A stretch of DNA of 64,000 bases from Erythrophleum ivorense (lineage: Eukaryota; Streptophyta; Magnoliopsida; Fabales; Fabaceae): positions 47,641,283 to 47,705,282 of the forward strand of contig JAIUCV010000003.1 in the NCBI GenBank assembly GCA_026724425.1, written 5' to 3'. The position numbers and the translations under genes were made by a program. This document shows, piece by piece, positions 47,595 through 60,544 of the stretch (positions are counted from its first letter, which is position 1; each line of letters starts with the position of its first letter). Below the pieces are notes generated by a model, which saw only the letters and a list, made by a program, of their open reading frames with translations, was not told where the DNA came from and did not search any database.

Positions 47595-49011
47595 TGTAAC
47601 ACCATATTTACTAAGCTCATCTCATACCATTTGTAAGCTCATTTTCATGAATTACATAACATTCTCAATTAAAAAAATCAATTAATTTGTGTTACGTCAT
47701 GCATAACTTTTTCATTCTATGTCCTGTGGGCCATATGGACTCATCCCTCTCATTCTTATATTTAAATACACATATACAACTCATAACAAGCTCAAGAAGT
47801 GGCCTAGAACTCGAGCAACGAAAGTGGTTACATAAAAACAAGGTGTGCAACCTCATATTAAAATTCTAGGTTTCTGTCATAAACTTTGAAAAATTATAAC
47901 TAAATCTAAAAATATAGAAATCAAGCATACTATACCATTCTAGAAAGTGGTAGATGTCTACATTATGCTAAAAATAATTTTAGATCATGAAAGAGACATC
48001 TAGCTATCAGATATTGATAGAATAGTACCAAAGGTCATTTGTTGCTACTGGTATTGTCCTTTAACTTCAAAAATTCATATCTCCCTGCTTAGATGTCCAA
48101 TTGGGGTGATTTTGATGGCCATGGAAAAATTATTATGTCTAATTTATGCCTATAAACTTTCATGAGCATTGGACACCATATAGGCCTCAAATGACATAGC
48201 CCAAGTTACTAATCATATGAACAATGTCTGCATCAGTTCAACCAAAAAATGTCAACTTTGAAAAATTATAATTAATTCCACAGAGCTCCAAATACTCTGA
48301 TCTTTGACTTTCCAAAAATATCTGGATGAGATCTATATGTATGCCAAATTTCATGAGTAAATTCATTCATTTGGTCAGATCTTGATATTAGGTTGCAAAA
48401 TAACTCATTTTTTGTCATATAAGGATCTCAAATGGTCCAAAATTGCTTCTAAGACAACCATGGCTACTTGAGCATGTGGGAAAGCACCAAAATGGTTCAA
48501 ATGTGCACAAACCGAAATTTCACAAACTCACTCATTCAGCCCAAGATATATACAAGAACATACATGCTAAGTTTTTCCATCCAATGCTCAAATCATGCTA
48601 TTTCATACATATGGCATTAAATTCCATTCATACATCATACGTTTACATATTTACATATGTTCATAAGGTCATACAAAATATACAATAATGGATTCCATCA
48701 TATGCCACTATTCCTTTGCTCACTTGATCCACACACTTGGTGGTCAAACTTCTTTTCCTAGGCTTGATGGCCTCTATTCCTTTGCTCACTTGATCCACCT
48801 AGACTTGTTAGAATATAGGGAGGAAGGAATGAGATTCTAGGAATTCCAATAGCTCTTTTCCCTTTCAATCATATATAAAGAATGCATATACATGTCTAAA
48901 AACGTATGCATGAACATCATGAAGTATGTAACCATTTAAAAAGTATTCTTGGCATTCAATAAGTCATACAAAGTATATATATAAGCTTGCCAAGTAAGTG
49001 GATTAGCCTCA

Positions 49012-51308
49012 TGATAAGCATAATTTATATATTTTATTCTCCTTATCTCAAGCATTTTAGTGTCCAAATATGGCTTTAAGGGTTTAATTATATATAAATT
49101 GATTTCATTAGTCATTTATGCACCTTATGAATTAATTGGCAAATTTATTGAGTTTTAATGCATGAAATTCTTCTAAATAATTTTGTGATAATTCTATTGA
49201 ATATTTTCCATTCATTTGTGCAGAATTTTGATGGGCAAATAGCTTGAATGAGAATAATGGTTAAAGAAGAAAAAGGAATGACTAAAGAAGTGTATGAGTA
49301 GCCCTTCACTCAACATCAACAAATATGCATGAAGGAACTATCCATGGGGGCAGAACCAATGCAACAAGAGGCAGCCATCTTGAACACAAGAAGCATGCGA
49401 AGGAGTTTGGAGTTCAAGTGAGAAAGAAGGAAGCTTCTTCATTCATTCGGGCTGGATATCACGAGCTGCATGATTCATGGATAACATGAAGAAGAGCTGC
49501 CATGTAGAATATAAATAAACAGCGGGGCCCACACCTACACACACATGCAGAAACACGTAAGGTATCATGATGAAGAAACGCTGAAGCTAACTCGTGGGAA
49601 GGAAGGTGCTGGATCGAGAAACAAACGCATGAAGACGCTGAACTGGGCAGAACCATGCATGAAGAACAACGTCTTTAGCTCGAGAGAGAAGCAGCTGGGT
49701 AGAGAAGAAGCACATAACCAAACGAAGCACGAGGGAGTCTTGGCTGAACGAGGAAAACGAGCTGAAGCTTGCATGAGTTGGAAGAACTAGCTACGAGTTA
49801 GAGGAGAAGGTTGGAGCTGAATGATGGAAAGAAAAGAAGCAGGTTCGAACTACACGAGCTGAATGGTGCATGAAGAAGAAGGAATCAGACCTGGAAACAT
49901 AGTGAATGCAGAGAAACGCTGGAGGAGACTAGCTGCTGGATTCATTCTGTTCAGACGCACACAGAACAGAGCAAAAGCTACAGGTTGCATTAGTGATAGG
50001 CTACAGCTTAAACGTGGGCAGAATGAGATGGAGGCTGAGCACGAAGAAGCTGAGCTGATGGAGAGGACAATGCATTAAAAAAAAGCATGTAGTGCAGAAC
50101 GTGGAGAATGCAAAAACTCACGGAGAGGCTGGGCACGTGAATAATAATGCGAAGAAGGAAATAAGAAGCTGCATGTGATTCATTAAAAAAGCACGTGACT
50201 GGGCAGCAGCGTACATCATCCAGAATTCACAATTCATTCACACCTCCATTCGGATATCCTAGTTCATTCACAATCTCCCCATCTCACGTCTCTATATATT
50301 TGCAAACCCTCTCCTATTTATTCATACTCCAACCATCATTCAAGGCGTCCATCCATCCATCCATCCATCAAGCCATTAATTCAATCCATCTAACCCCTTC
50401 ATTCATCCATTCCATCCAATCATTCATCCTCCACTCCATTCCACCCATCCATCTCCACATTCCATGAAACTCTAATCCACCTTGAGGCTAGCAAGGAAGA
50501 AGACCTTGGTGCAAGCTTGAATCCATGAATAAACATAAAAATTTTGGCTAAGGATTTCTCTATTTTTCCTACACTTTTTCTCTTTCATTTATTGTCTTGG
50601 TTAAGTTTTATTTGATAGGAAATTTGTGTAATTGTAATTAGTGGCTGGTTAGACACTAATTAGGAAGTATTTTTGTTGATTAATTGATCTGATTAATTTC
50701 AATATTATTTGAATTCCCATGTATGCTTCGAAGGTGTTCGATAAAATACATGAGTGAGATTATTCGTTTGAATGTTTAATTTGAGGATTCCTTAATGTTT
50801 AGTTGGTTAATTAAATATTTAGGATGATTCAGAGGCTAATCAAATCAGTTAATCAATCAAATTGGATATTCATTGATCTTAGAAACAAGAATTGACAATT
50901 TAATTTGGATGTGAGGTTTCAATTCAACATTATATCATCAATCTCTTGAATCTTGAGTGGTTGCCCAAGATTGATTGTTATGAATATAATTAGGATCTCT
51001 TAGACCAGAATTAATCATAATTGGATTAGGATAAGGATAGTGGATACCAAGGGACAAATCCAAAGCTAGTCACAAGTCCATCTTTCAACCATAATCCATA
51101 CAATTAGGTAGAATTTAGGAATTTTAATTCAATTTAGTTTCAGGTTAGTTTAAACCCCATAATTTAGGAATTTTTAGAGTCTTTTAATATTTGGAAAACT
51201 CAATTAAACATTGAACGCCAATTCCAAGGGAGATGACCTAGGTTATGCCATTAACTACATATTTTATCAGCCTAGTATTATTTTGAGGGTTATGCGATGA
51301 TTCACTCA
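49012..51308 (+). mobile_element. Solo LTR, Tat/Ogre-like (G), inside C5
   Basis: 2297 bp, TGATAAGCATAATTTATA to GCGATGATTCACTCA. TSD CCTCA (49007-49011) versus CTTCA (51309-51313), one mismatch. The start, the GGTGTTCGATAAAAT segment and the GGGAGATGACCTAGG segment near the end resemble Athila/Tat-type LTRs (family knowledge). It contains two CACGTG motifs (50134-50139, 50192-50197) upstream of TATATATT at 50293, then a CCAT microsatellite (50349-50368). The stretch 49440-50200 is richer in G+C and purines with loose GAGCTG repeats; the open frames in it have no domain. Confidence 0.75.
50293..50300 (+). promoter_or_regulatory. Putative core promoter of the G LTR
   Basis: TATATATT preceded by two perfect G-box cores CACGTG at 50134-50139 and 50192-50197 (about 155 and 100 bp upstream), and followed by a pyrimidine-rich tract. 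The arrangement fits a U3 promoter in a plus-strand LTR. Inference only. Confidence 0.45.
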
Positions 51309-51459
51309 CTTCACCCATTCTCTTTTAGGATTTTGGATTTGCCTCACCCTTGTTCTTAAAGGCTTTGAACTAGGCCTTACTTTTAGAAGACTCTAAACTT
51401 TGTCTCAACCACTCTTAAGGGTTCTTGGCTCATCTTTATCATGACTAGAGGGTTCTTGG

Positions 51460-53111
51460 TGTTGGAGATTGTGCCCTACGCCAGTCATTGTATTGCAAAT
51501 ATTGTACTTTATTAAGAAATAAAAGTTTTCTTTTATTACATTATTATATTGTTTGCATGTTTTATATAATAATATCCTTGGATAAATCATATTGATTATC
51601 TTAAATATCCTTAGTTGATCATCATTGTGGGAATGATGATGAACTCAGACTAGTATGATTTTGATTGATGATCATATGTTAATCATGTATATAGATACAA
51701 ATTAAAATCATAGGCACTCGTTAAGGAACAAGATGCTGGATCGACCTGTTATGAGATAGCAACATAAATTAAGTTACAAGCGTATCTCATATATAATCAT
51801 TCACCAAGCCCTTAGACTTGAGATCACCATAGTTTCCAACATGAGGAACACTATATTTTGGCATAGTTAAAAGTCATCTTTAATTGGGTGATCATAAAGG
51901 CTATGATCGAGCATAGTGAAATTTATGTAAAAGAAAATGAGTAGTCAAGATATAATTTATCCCTTTGATTAATAAAGAGATATATCTAGGCCCCTCGATG
52001 AGTAAGACTGGGAAATGCATGGCTATGTTCAAATGGAAGGGTTTCCATTTGTACTATTAGTGTACATGTAGATTGAAAAAGCAACGCTTGAGTAAGATGA
52101 GGATGATATATCCATGACTCATACTTGATCTAGATATCGTGTGACAAAAAAGATGTGATAGGGTTATATGACAGGTTGCATCGGATCACCGATGCCTATC
52201 TAATTTGAGTAGTCATAATGTCTTGCTAGAGGCTACTTGTGACGTGGGTCAAATAGTGTCATTAGGCTACTAGCAATGTCATATGGGCCTATAAGGTCGC
52301 ATACAAAAATGAGTTAACTTGAGCTAGAATGTTTAAATTCATTGAATCTGAAATTATGTTTAGATTCAATGAATGTCACATTCAATTTAAGGTGAAAAAA
52401 TCTTATAAATAAATAAATATGTATACATATTTGATATATATAGTTTATAAAATTCAAAACATATATATATCCTTTAATTAATTTAAATGAATTAGTTTTA
52501 AATTTAAGTCTATATGATAAATTTAAATTTAAATTAATATGATAATTTAAATTTAATTTATGAGATAAATTGAATTTGAATTTAGTTCTAGATTTAGATT
52601 AAATAATTAGTTAAATTTAATCTATTAGATAGACTTAAATTTAAATTAATTTATTTAATTATTATTTTATTTGATTTAATTTAAAATAATATATTTTAAA
52701 TTAATCAAATATATCTGAAAGCCTAATGAGATACCTCTATAATAAAAAAAGAGGAGGCTAGGGTTTCCTAAAATGACAAAAACAAAATTCTAGAGAAAGA
52801 AAGCATACAAATAGTTTACAGACATTGTACGAGCCCCTAAAGAGAGAACGAGGAGAGTGTCTTCTCTACCGAAAACGTGTACGAACATTGGTCAGAGGTG
52901 CTAACACGTCGTTCAAGTTGAGCAACTGTTTGTGTGGATACTAGTAGAAGAAGCAGATCTAAAGATTAGTTCCTAAAATCTAACAGTGAAAGAAATATCA
53001 TGTAACAAAGGCAAATATTTCTAGATCTATTTGATTTAAACGACATTGATGGATCCATGGGAAGGAATTCGGGGTTTTAATTTTTTGCTGTGTATCCCAG
53101 AATTCCCAACA
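51460..53111 (-). mobile_element. Solo LTR, copia-like (F), inside C5
   Basis: 1652 bp with ends TGTTGGAGATTG and GAATTCCCAACA and an exact TSD CTTGG (51455-51459 and 53112-53116). The terminal 5-bp TGTTG/CAACA inverted ends suit Ty1/copia. Strand is tentative: on the minus strand it starts TGTTGGGAATTC and ends GGGCACAATCTCCAACA, as in many copia LTRs, with a TATATAAAA box. The middle (about 52380-52710) is extremely AT-rich. No internal coding sequence. Confidence 0.8.
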
Positions 53112-54118
53112 CTTGGCTTCACCATACTCAAGCAAACCAAAGAAAGTTCACAAGGCATCGTTTGAAAACATAATGCAACATTATAATACCATGGCATCTA
53201 GACACATACTAAAACACTTTTTCATGGCCTAAAACATACATACACACATTCAAAGATAAGATAACATCCATTCATGCATGAGAGAAAAAAGAGAGAGTTA
53301 CCTTTGTTACAAATGCAAACTTTTTCTTTTAAATTTGGTTGGTCTTCCTCGACCCCACACATATAAGAAAGTGGAGATTATTTCTCTTAGCCTAGACATA
53401 TCATATGGAAGCCAATTGTACTCTTGAATCACATTCTAAAGCCATACATTCACTAGAAAAGCTAGATAGTTCATATGGCTCTTTTATGGTTCCATAATGC
53501 ACTTAATGAAGCAACCTTATGGAAACATGATCTTTGCTCCATTCTTTTCATTCATTTATGATTCTTCTTGACTCCTTTTAAGTCTCTTGGAGTTATCACA
53601 TAATTAAGTCAAGGAGCCTAACTAGGTATTGTTTCTTTAAGCCATATATGGAACCTATGATACCATCTCACTATCCATGACTTCTAAAATTTTTCAGTGC
53701 TTCCTCTTATCCTCTTCCATCATATATGACTTAAAAATACGTTTGGAGCAAATTAAAACTATCCCTCGGTGCTTTAACCTCTCTAGACCGTGGCTGTGGA
53801 GTATGTGAGCACCAAGTGAGTTTGCTTTGTTTTCTTCATGGAAAATGCATATGAGGAGCCTTCTAGGGATCTCAAGAGCTCATCCAAACACTTATTTAAA
53901 CCTAGGAATTATTGTATCAAATCAGATTTTTAGTGGAACACTTGAAATCCTAATTTTGCTATCTTGAAATCTAATGGCTATTCGATTGTTTCCTTTGCAT
54001 ATTCTTATTCTCCTCTCTCATTTTCTTAAGATTCATCCTTGGTTTAGCTAGAATTCCAACTGCTTAAGTCTAGTCTTACATGAGGTGAAATGGAGAGAAA
54101 AAGAACAAGGAGGCTTAA

Positions 54119-56877
54119 TGTGATAACCCTAACTTCTAATCATTTTAATTAAGGTTAAATACGTGATTCATAACCATACACCAGGGTTACATGACATTAA
54201 GACTAATTACAATTTGGAAATGTGGGAAAATTTGAACCTTAATGTCATTAGAGTCATCAACCACATAATTACAAGCACTTACATACCTTAGGAAATAAAC
54301 ATTCATTCATAAGTCATTGATTCTATTACCGATTAATATCAACTTACAAGAATCTTCTACCAATGTTCCTAAGTTATCCCTTGAGATTACCATGTGAAAA
54401 AAACAAGATCTTCTGGTTATTATAAGGGTTTTAGGATATTTTTCGCGGCCAATTTCCCCTTAGTTGTGGCCAATTCCTCTCAGTCTCACTCCTTACTTTG
54501 TTATTGATATCGCCACGGCGAGTTGGACCTTCGCCGTAGCCAACTTACATGGCGCCACAATGAGGAAGCCTCTTGGAACCTACCTTGTTCGTCTCTCGCT
54601 ATTGGCCATGGCCAATACCTCCTTTTGCCGTAGCTAATTCCTCTCTGGAATGCCCGACAAATTCTCATGAAAGTTCACCTTGGCCAATTCATATTTAGTC
54701 GCAGCGAATTATCCTTTGGACGATTCCCAATTTTGCCTCTTGCATTTTGTCGCGGCCAATTCCATATTTCACCATAGTGAATTGCTCTCTGGTACTCTTC
54801 CTAGGCAACTTTGCCATTATTGGCCGTAGCCAAATGCCTTCTAATCCCACTACTCTTAAAAACCTTGCCTCATACTCTCCACTCTCTATCTAAGGACTCT
54901 CTAAGGCCACTTTCCCACTTGTTATGAGATTCTAATAGCATTTATCTAGCTGATTTACCCTAGCCATTATATCATTACCCATCTATCATTTAAATGTAGA
55001 TTTTCCTACTCATCCATAGGTCTTACGTCAGGAAATTTTAAAAATTTCTCACGATAATCATTCAATCATACTTTCATTAGATATTTCATGCATCAATAGT
55101 TCAAGTCTACAATCAATATATCATAGGTTCACAAGCCAAAATAAGTGTCAAAGTTCATACATCCATTAACAGCTAATATGAAGCCTATTTCTCAATGGTT
55201 ACATTCTATGTTAACAAAATATAAACTCCTACACTTGGCAATACAGATACATGATGATGCTATACAAAGGTTAACAAAATTAGCATCTACTCTATTATAC
55301 TCAAACTAAGTGTAACTCCCCACACCAAGCCTCAGCTCATGGATGTTCATCCACTTGCTTGCCCTTATCCTTACCCGAAGAACCTTCACCTGAAATGTTT
55401 AATTCCATAAAATAGGGTGAGATGTGAATCTCAGTAACTAAGGCAAATTCCATCATATATTCCAATTTAATTAATATATATGCATGATTTCATATAAGTA
55501 TCAGAAAACATACCAGTCATATCAGTAAATGAAATAATTAGGCTATTTTGATTACTATCCCTTACTAGCAATCATATTTTCACATGTTAAAGGCCAATAA
55601 CACTCGGAGAGGCTCGTCTATGGCAATTACTCTCCATTGAGCACAACCAGGGCTCAGTTCATTTGGGGTTTGATCCTAACCCGGTGCCCGATCAAAACAC
55701 ATGTACGGGTGGCAGCCGCACCACAACTCCACCATGGACTCACAAGGTCTAATCACAATACAATAGATAGCCAACCATATCATTTAGCATTTCAAATCAT
55801 TCATGTACAACAAATATGAAATTAAAACAGATATATGTATGAAATTAAATATAGTCCTAATTACCTCACTTGTAGACAATTTGCAATAGCCACCAATGGT
55901 TCAAAAATCTCCCTATAACTATAGCATCAGAGAATTACTACTTTAATTCATCATTTATAGTAGCAACAAGTACCCAAAGAATTTAAAATGCTAATGACTA
56001 CCTAGGGAACACTTACTTAGCCACTACAAGTTCCCAAATTTGGATTGAAATGTCCTCTACCAGAAACTTCAATATTTCACCCAAAATACTAAGAAAATTA
56101 GTACAAAATTAATACCTATACTATAATGCAATCACTGGGGTCTCAAACCAACAGAAATACCTCAAAAAGAAGAGTTTATACTTACCTAATGTCAGCCTTA
56201 GTCTCAACCTACGAATTTTCACCATGGAAACATCAAATCGCAGGTTTCAGATTTTGGGTGTGGGTGAAAATACTCCAAATGAAAAACTAATCAGGCCAAA
56301 ATGAAGAGGAAGAGAAGGGGATTAAGATATATAACAAGTACCTTGGCTGATTTTAAATTTAGAGGTGAGAATGGTGGATTTCTTGCCCCAAACCCTAGCC
56401 TCCCTTTAAACCTCCGAAAATGAGATATGTGTTTTAGCAAAATGGGGAAGGGGCTGAAGTGTTTAGGGTTTTAGTTAGGTTAAATTGTGTCAAATATGGG
56501 TCATGGGCTGCTCCAAAGATCTAACTCCTAATAGGCTTCAGATTTTAGCTTTGTTGGGCTAACTCTTATGCATTGGGCTATTGAATTTTAATTAGAGTTA
56601 GTCTAAGTTTGAAGAACTTAATTGATCTGGGTCTGCACAAAAATTGTTGGGTCAATTATAAAAGCCTATACAGGATGGATCTTGGGCCTCTATCACATTA
56701 AATTAAATTGGGTCTGCACCTAACTTATTAGGCCTCACTTAGCCTCTTAGCAAGATCTCCTACATTAATTTAGGCCTTGATGAAATTTCTATCCCAATTA
56801 AATCTCAAACCCATATTAATTATTCATAATTAACCTAATCCATGATTAACACTTTAATTAATTTTTAGGGTGTTACA
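54119..56877 (-). mobile_element. Solo LTR, family B copy 3 (B3), inside C5
   Basis: 2759 bp, TGTGATAACCCT to AGGGTGTTACA, exact TSD CTTAA (54114-54118 and 56878-56882). Collinear with B1, including the GC-rich palindromic array at about 54440-54835. No coding domain; a short plus-strand frame at 55637 has a counterpart at 12391 in B1 but no known family. Confidence 0.88.
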
Positions 56878-56925
56878 CTTAAGCTTAGGAAGTAGAAAAA
56901 ATACCTTAGATTCTTGCTTTTCTTG

Positions 56926-59650
56926 TGTAACACCATAATAACGTAACTCCAATTCATCTCCCTCTAGGCTTGATTCCATATGATTTCCAAATAAAATAAC
57001 CAAAACTGTGGTATTTTACAACTTTAAGTCGGGGTTTAATCGGTCACATTTTGCCCCGCGGGTCCCGTGAATCCATCATTCACACTCTCTACTCAAACAC
57101 CATTTATAAAACTTGTACATAGCCTCAAACAACTCACAAACCACAGATATGAAGCCAAAAACCAAGAAAAAGCAATTTCTCAAATGAGCCCATATGTCAG
57201 ATTTCTGGCTCCAACTTTGAAAAATCATAACTAATTCTAAAAAAAAATAGGAATCAAGCAAATCATAGCTCTCTGGAAAGCTTGGGATGTTAACTTCATA
57301 CTAAAAATAACTACCAACCATAATCTCAACGTTTAGACCACCATTGACATCGAAAAAGGAACAGATGTCCGGCTGCCCCTGATACTGGTGCAGTTTACTA
57401 TCATGAATTTTGAAAATTCGTAGTTAATTCCACAAAAATCCAATATGGGAAAACTATACCAATTTGGAAAGATACATATGTTAAATAGAGGAGAAAAATA
57501 AATCCAGATCATTTCAGGAGCTCTTGGACCTCGAAAACCTATGGAACAGTAACGAAGGTCGGAAAGCTTCCCTGATACTGATATAGAACTTCAGCAGGTC
57601 GTTTCTCTCTCTACAGACCTCCAAATGAGGTGCTTCTAGTTGGTATAAGTCACTGTGGATATATAGTTTATTCTCATAAAATTTCATGACAATTGGACAC
57701 CATTTGGTCTATGAATGACATGAATTCATTTTCGGACTTGATGCACAGTACTATGACCAAACCATCAAAATTTCCCAACTTCAACAATTCACCAAATATT
57801 CTCTAGAGCTCCAAATATTACCCACTTTAGATTTTCAAGAAGATCTCAATGGACTCTAAAGGCATGCCAAATTTCGTATCAAAAAGAGCTCATCCAGTCA
57901 TACTTGACGGAGCTCACACAATTGGCGATTTTGGCACCCAAAATGGTTCAAAATAGGTCTAGATGACCTCCCACATGCTCTAGCCTCTTTTGGGAAAGTT
58001 TGAAAGTACAAACATAGTATATATGAAATGTCTAAGTGATCCAAAATATCATACATTCCAAAATCATTATGCTACGAAACAAAATACATCATGCCACAAA
58101 AGGGCCACATTTTACATTCTCATTGTTTTGGCTCTTTCCACAATGCATACATCATCTATACATATGGTTACATGTGCTCACATATTTATAACTCAAAAAT
58201 AATAGGTGCATATCCATTTTGGCACCTTTTTACAACAAAAGGACCTAAAGAACTATACATTTCTCTAAGTATGCTCACTAGGCTCCATGAGGTGTACTTG
58301 ATTCTCCTTGAGCTCCACCTGGATATTACGATGGGAGGGGAAGGGAGTGAGATTCGGGGGAATCTCAATAGCTTATACTCATTCAAGATGCAATCAAGGC
58401 ATATAAACTAGTCAAGCATGCACACAAGTCACAATAACATAACATATATATTTCATGCCATGATATCATATCAATGCCAAGGATAGGCTCTAGGGACTTT
58501 TGGTCTAACCTCACCCGAGCTTTGGGACTTTTGGATCGGCCTCACCCTTGGTTTAGGGACTTTTGGCTCCACCTCACCCGTCTCAAGGGACTTTCACAAT
58601 TCATATCATAAGCATATTGGTACCAATGCATCAAGGCAATGTCAAATGGCATATCTCATCATACAAGCACATACACCAACCTACAATGACTATTACACAT
58701 CCAAGAATGCAACAAGAAAAGAGTAGAGAGCTACCTTATCAGATAACACAAGTCTTCCCTTTCAATTTATCTTCTCCCTTCTTGATTTCACACTCACAAC
58801 TAGATGGAGTTGCTTCCTTTGAGCCTAGGCACAACAAAGAGCACCAAATCATTCTTTTATAACTCAAATAAGTACTCACAAAGCTAAAGGGGCTCTTCAC
58901 AGAAACAAAACCCCCACTACCCTTGTAAGATCTAGGGATTCTCTCTCTAGAACTTTACTTACTCTCCTTCCTCTCTCAAACTCTCAAGGAAGAAAGCAAG
59001 GAAGAAGAAATGATGATATATGAGTTTTACCCTTCTTTTAGAGTAGTTTTCCACTTCCCTCTTCTGAACCAAACCTAAATCAACTTCCAAAACCATAGAA
59101 GGAGAAGGCAAAAGGAGGAGAACAACATGCTATGGAGAAAAGCTATGAAAATCTAAAGATTACTCACCTCTTTGCTTGGTCTCCTTGCTTCTCTAGGTCT
59201 CTCTCTCTCTCTATAGCTCTTTTCTCTCTCCTTGGTTGAAGCTTAGGTCGGTTCTAAGAGAAAGGAAAGTTTGGAGGCTTTTTAAAAGTCAAAATCTCAC
59301 TTTTCACACCTTTTCGGACTACCCCTCGCTATAGCGAGCCATAACCCTCGCTACGGCGAGCTCGTGTCAGTCCCAGACCTTCGCCTTCGCTGTAGCGTCA
59401 CTACGGCGAGCAACTCCCTGGTTTTTGTATGGAATGCCCGCACTCGCTATAGCTAGAAGCATTTTCGCTATAGCAAGAAGGCTCTCTCGCTATAGCTAGC
59501 CCATTTCTCGCTATAGCGAATAGGTACATTCGCTATAGCTAGGCTGTAGCTAGCAGACTTAAAAATTTTCAGCCTTCGAAAATTTTTAGCTTGTCTTTTC
59601 TTTCCCTTTTCTTTTCTCTTTTCTTTTCTTTTCTTTTTCTGGTTGTTACA
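56926..59650 (-). mobile_element. Solo LTR, family A copy 3 (A3), inside C5
   Basis: 2725 bp, reverse complement of the A1 LTR: TGTAACACCATAATA to GGTTGTTACA. TSD TCTTG (56921-56925) versus TCTTA (59651-59655), one mismatch. GCTATAGC array at about 59330-59555, AAAAGTCCC-type array at about 58490-58600, and a long pyrimidine tract at 59595-59640 (the A-rich LTR start on the other strand). It lies only 48 bp from B3. Confidence 0.88.
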
Positions 59651-60544
59651 TCTTAGCTTGTTCTTCCATTGGTTGGCCTCCTCCCTTGAATTTCAAAATT
59701 TTCACCTCTATTCTACCCTCAATACAGACCCAAACTCTTCATTAAAACTATAGAAAGGAAGCTTGAGAGTAGAGGAACAAGTTTGGAAGAAGAAAGAGCA
59801 TGAAAATCCATGAAATTCCTTATCTTTTTCTTACTTTTTCTCTTCCTTTCTTCTCCTCCTTGGTGTGCCTAAGAGATCTGGTCTTTCTCTGATTTTTGGG
59901 CAGAATAAGTTATGCAAATAATGAGGAGAAGATACATGAAACTTAAAGAGGGTTCAAGAAGCTTCTATTTTCTTAAAAATTTCAATTTTGCTCTTTTGTC
60001 TTGGCATTTTTGTTTTAACTTCATTTTAGCTCCTTTTTAGAACCATATTTTTCATCATAAAATTAAGATTTTCAATCTTATAAAATGCCTTTGGAATCAC
60101 TCAATTTTGAGCTAAAACCTTCCTGAACGAATTTGTCAAAGTTGGGGCTTACTGTCGTTGGAAAACGTACACCGGAGGGGCTTTAATTGTCCTGGGGCTT
60201 CCCATGGCTTTCAAGGCCTCTGATAACCCCGAAGAACTCAAATTTTTTATTTAAAAAGCCCTTTTATGAGAATTCCAAAAATTACTAAAAATTACAAAAA
60301 TACCATTACGTTTCATTGCATTTTCATTAAAATTTATCTAACTATTTTGGCTCTGGTTTCAAGGTGCCTCTAGCCTTGAATCACCATTATTTGAAATCTA
60401 GAATATTATTCTAATTTTATTGGACTTTAAATCACTCTATCTGAGGGACTTCCTTTTGTATCCGGTGAATTTCGTACGTTAATTGAGAAATTGTATATTA
60501 CGTTTCTCGCATTTTCTCTTGTTTTCAAAGAACTGGATATTACA

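Larger units (their letters stand above)
47595..60544 (-). mobile_element. Solo LTR, family C copy 5 (C5), with four nested insertions
   Basis: Plus-strand start TGTAACACCATATTTA at 47595, end GGATATTACA at 60544. TSD CCTCA (47590-47594) versus CCTAA (60545-60549), one mismatch. Its own sequence (47595-49011, 51309-51459, 53112-54118, 56878-56925, 59651-60544) adds to about 3.5 kb, as expected for family C. Insertions are G (49012-51308), F (51460-53111), B3 (54119-56877) and A3 (56926-59650). No internal coding region of its own. Confidence 0.82.

Noticed and set aside
50195..50467. 90-codon Ser/His/Ile-rich plus-strand frame
   Set aside because: It is produced by the CCAT-type microsatellite and pyrimidine tract downstream of the G LTR promoter.
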